The notes beneath the pieces were generated by a model. That model saw nothing but the letters and a program-made list of their open reading frames with translations, had not been told where the DNA came from and searched no databases. Below are positions 63,035 through 64,000 of a DNA stretch of 64,000 nucleotides, piece by piece (within the stretch, counting starts at the first letter, position 1; the number at the start of each line of letters is the position of its first letter). The DNA is from Bifidobacterium saimiriisciurei (lineage in GTDB: Bacteria > Actinomycetota > Actinomycetes > Actinomycetales > Bifidobacteriaceae), in the NCBI RefSeq assembly GCF_010667655.1, contig NZ_WHZU01000008.1:62001-126000 (forward strand). Direction: 5' to 3'. The position numbers were made by a program, and so were the translations under genes.

Positions 63035-64000
63035 TCAGCAGTCGAGGATCTCCCGTACCCGCAATCCCAGCGACAGCTGCTCCCGGACGGCGAAATCCGA
63101 AAGATTCACCCCCAGCATGTGCTCGATCTTGTTGATCTTGTAGGTCACCGTATTGCGGTGCACGATCATCGTCTCCGCGGTTTCCTTCACGCTGCCGCTG
63201 AAACGCAGGTACGTGCGCAGCGTCTCCGTCAGGTCGGTGTTGTTCACCCGGTCATGCTCGATCAGCGGGCCGATGGTCGACTCGTAGTAATCCTCGAGGA
63301 TCTCCGTGTCCGGAATCGACAGCAGCAGCTTGTCGACGCCCGAATCCTCGTAAAGGAACGGCTCGCCGTCGCGGCCGCGATGCTTCTGCAGCCGTTCGAG
63401 CTTCAGACCCTGGGCGTAGCTCTTTCCGATGCACCGGGCCGTGCGCGTCACCTTGCCGATGCCCAGATACAGCAGTTCGTCGTCGTTCGTGATTCCGCGG
63501 CACGCGGCCAGCACCGACCTGACCATCGCCTCGACCTTGTCGATGTCGTAGCGGGCGAACACCATCACCATGCGGTGTTCGATCTGCAGCAGCGCGGCCC
63601 GCCACTGATGCCGGGTTATCAGCGATTCCGCGGCGCGCACGAACGCCGCCAGACGGGTGTCGTTCACCCGTGCGGTCGTGTCCTGCCGGTCGTCGCGCGC
63701 ACAGACCTCCATCACGCCCACGCAGTAGTTCCATTGCTGCCCGAATCCGTTCTGGTCCATGTAGTCCATGTACAGTTCCTCGCGGTCCGGCCAGAATATG
63801 GCGTTCTCTAGGGCGGCCGCCAGCTCCATGCTGTGCTTCTCCGACATCGTGATCGTCAGGCTGAACTGGTGCATGATCTGCGCCATGTGCACGCTCCACG
63901 GCACCCTGAACAGCGGAAAGTCATGGGCGTTGCAGTACCGGATGACCTCGGGGCTGATCTGCCGGATGAACGGGCCGACGTTGACCACCAGGCCGCTGGC
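63035..64000 (-). CDS. PucR-family transcriptional regulator (N-terminus beyond the window)
   Basis: At least 321 residues; the frame is still open at the window edge, so the true start is outside. The visible N-terminal part (NVGPFIRQISPEVIRYCNAHDFPLFRVPW) belongs to the PucR sensory domain of purine-catabolism-type regulators, a GGDEF-like middle part follows, and the C-terminus holds the PucR helix-turn-helix (GSVKETAETMIVHRNTVTYKINKIEHMLG). Members often respond to small nitrogen compounds and activate catabolic genes. It is upstream of and codirectional with the taurine operon, which suggests it senses taurine or nitrogen status; this is inference. Confidence 0.85.
   Translation of the reverse strand, partial: ASGLVVNVGPFIRQISPEVIRYCNAHDFPLFRVPWSVHMAQIMHQFSLTITMSEKHSMELAAALENAIFWPDREELYMDYMDQNGFGQQWNYCVGVMEVCARDDRQDTTARVNDTRLAAFVRAAESLITRHQWRAALLQIEHRMVMVFARYDIDKVEAMVRSVLAACRGITNDDELLYLGIGKVTRTARCIGKSYAQGLKLERLQKHRGRDGEPFLYEDSGVDKLLLSIPDTEILEDYYESTIGPLIEHDRVNNTDLTETLRTYLRFSGSVKETAETMIVHRNTVTYKINKIEHMLGVNLSDFAVREQLSLGLRVREILDC

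Overview
The window comes from a high-GC actinobacterium, almost certainly a Bifidobacterium. It carries the chromosome-origin block of that lineage (pcnA, nudix, DUF6049, murJ, trxB, parB, parA, rsmG, jag, yidC, yidD, rnpA, rpmH, dnaA, dnaN, recF, dciA, gyrB, gyrA, DUF3566), flanked by sugar-catabolic genes typical of gut bifidobacteria. The species cannot be named from the sequence; the base composition looks higher in GC than the B. adolescentis or B. catenulatum groups usually show.

Layout. 1-1.9 kb: an arabinofuranosidase-type GH43 gene and the start of a LacY-type oligosaccharide permease, read leftward from a promoter with a LacI-type operator. 2.3-6.4 kb: a Ser/Thr kinase with C-terminal membrane helices and a DsbA-like protein. 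6.57 kb: tRNA-Thr. 6.7-11.2 kb: a strongly folded leader ending in an intrinsic terminator, then rpfB-rsmA-ispE and a LytR_C protein. 11.3-19.8 kb: pcnA divergent from nudix, DUF6049 and a MurJ-pseudokinase fusion. 19.8-21.7 kb: a repeat-rich, AT-richer insert with a Fic gene. 21.7-27.7 kb: trxB, a zinc-ribbon membrane protein, a small membrane protein, parB and parA, with three parS sites. 27.7-44.1 kb: the replication origin region, with DnaA-box clusters before parA, between rpmH and dnaA, and between dnaA and dnaN (the last with a probable unwinding element), followed by the replication and gyrase genes.

44.3-57.2 kb is accessory metabolism: an alpha/beta hydrolase, a GntP permease with an Ldh-family dehydrogenase and a GntR regulator, a LysE exporter, cytidine deaminase, a TetR regulator divergent from a GH3 glycosidase, and a second GH3 glycosidase. 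Two more parS sites lie at 49.9 and 50.9 kb.

57.2-64 kb holds a leftward taurine cluster: taurine aminotransferase, an iron-type alcohol dehydrogenase expected to reduce sulfoacetaldehyde to isethionate, and the permease, binding protein and ATPase of a TauABC transporter, next to a PucR-family regulator that runs off the window. Together these would import taurine, take its amino nitrogen and leave isethionate as a waste product, a route already described in Bifidobacterium kashiwanohense. The most interesting unexplained items are the rpfB leader RNA, the paired palindromes before the fic gene, the 30-bp palindrome before the Ldh-family gene, and the wiring of the taurine operon.
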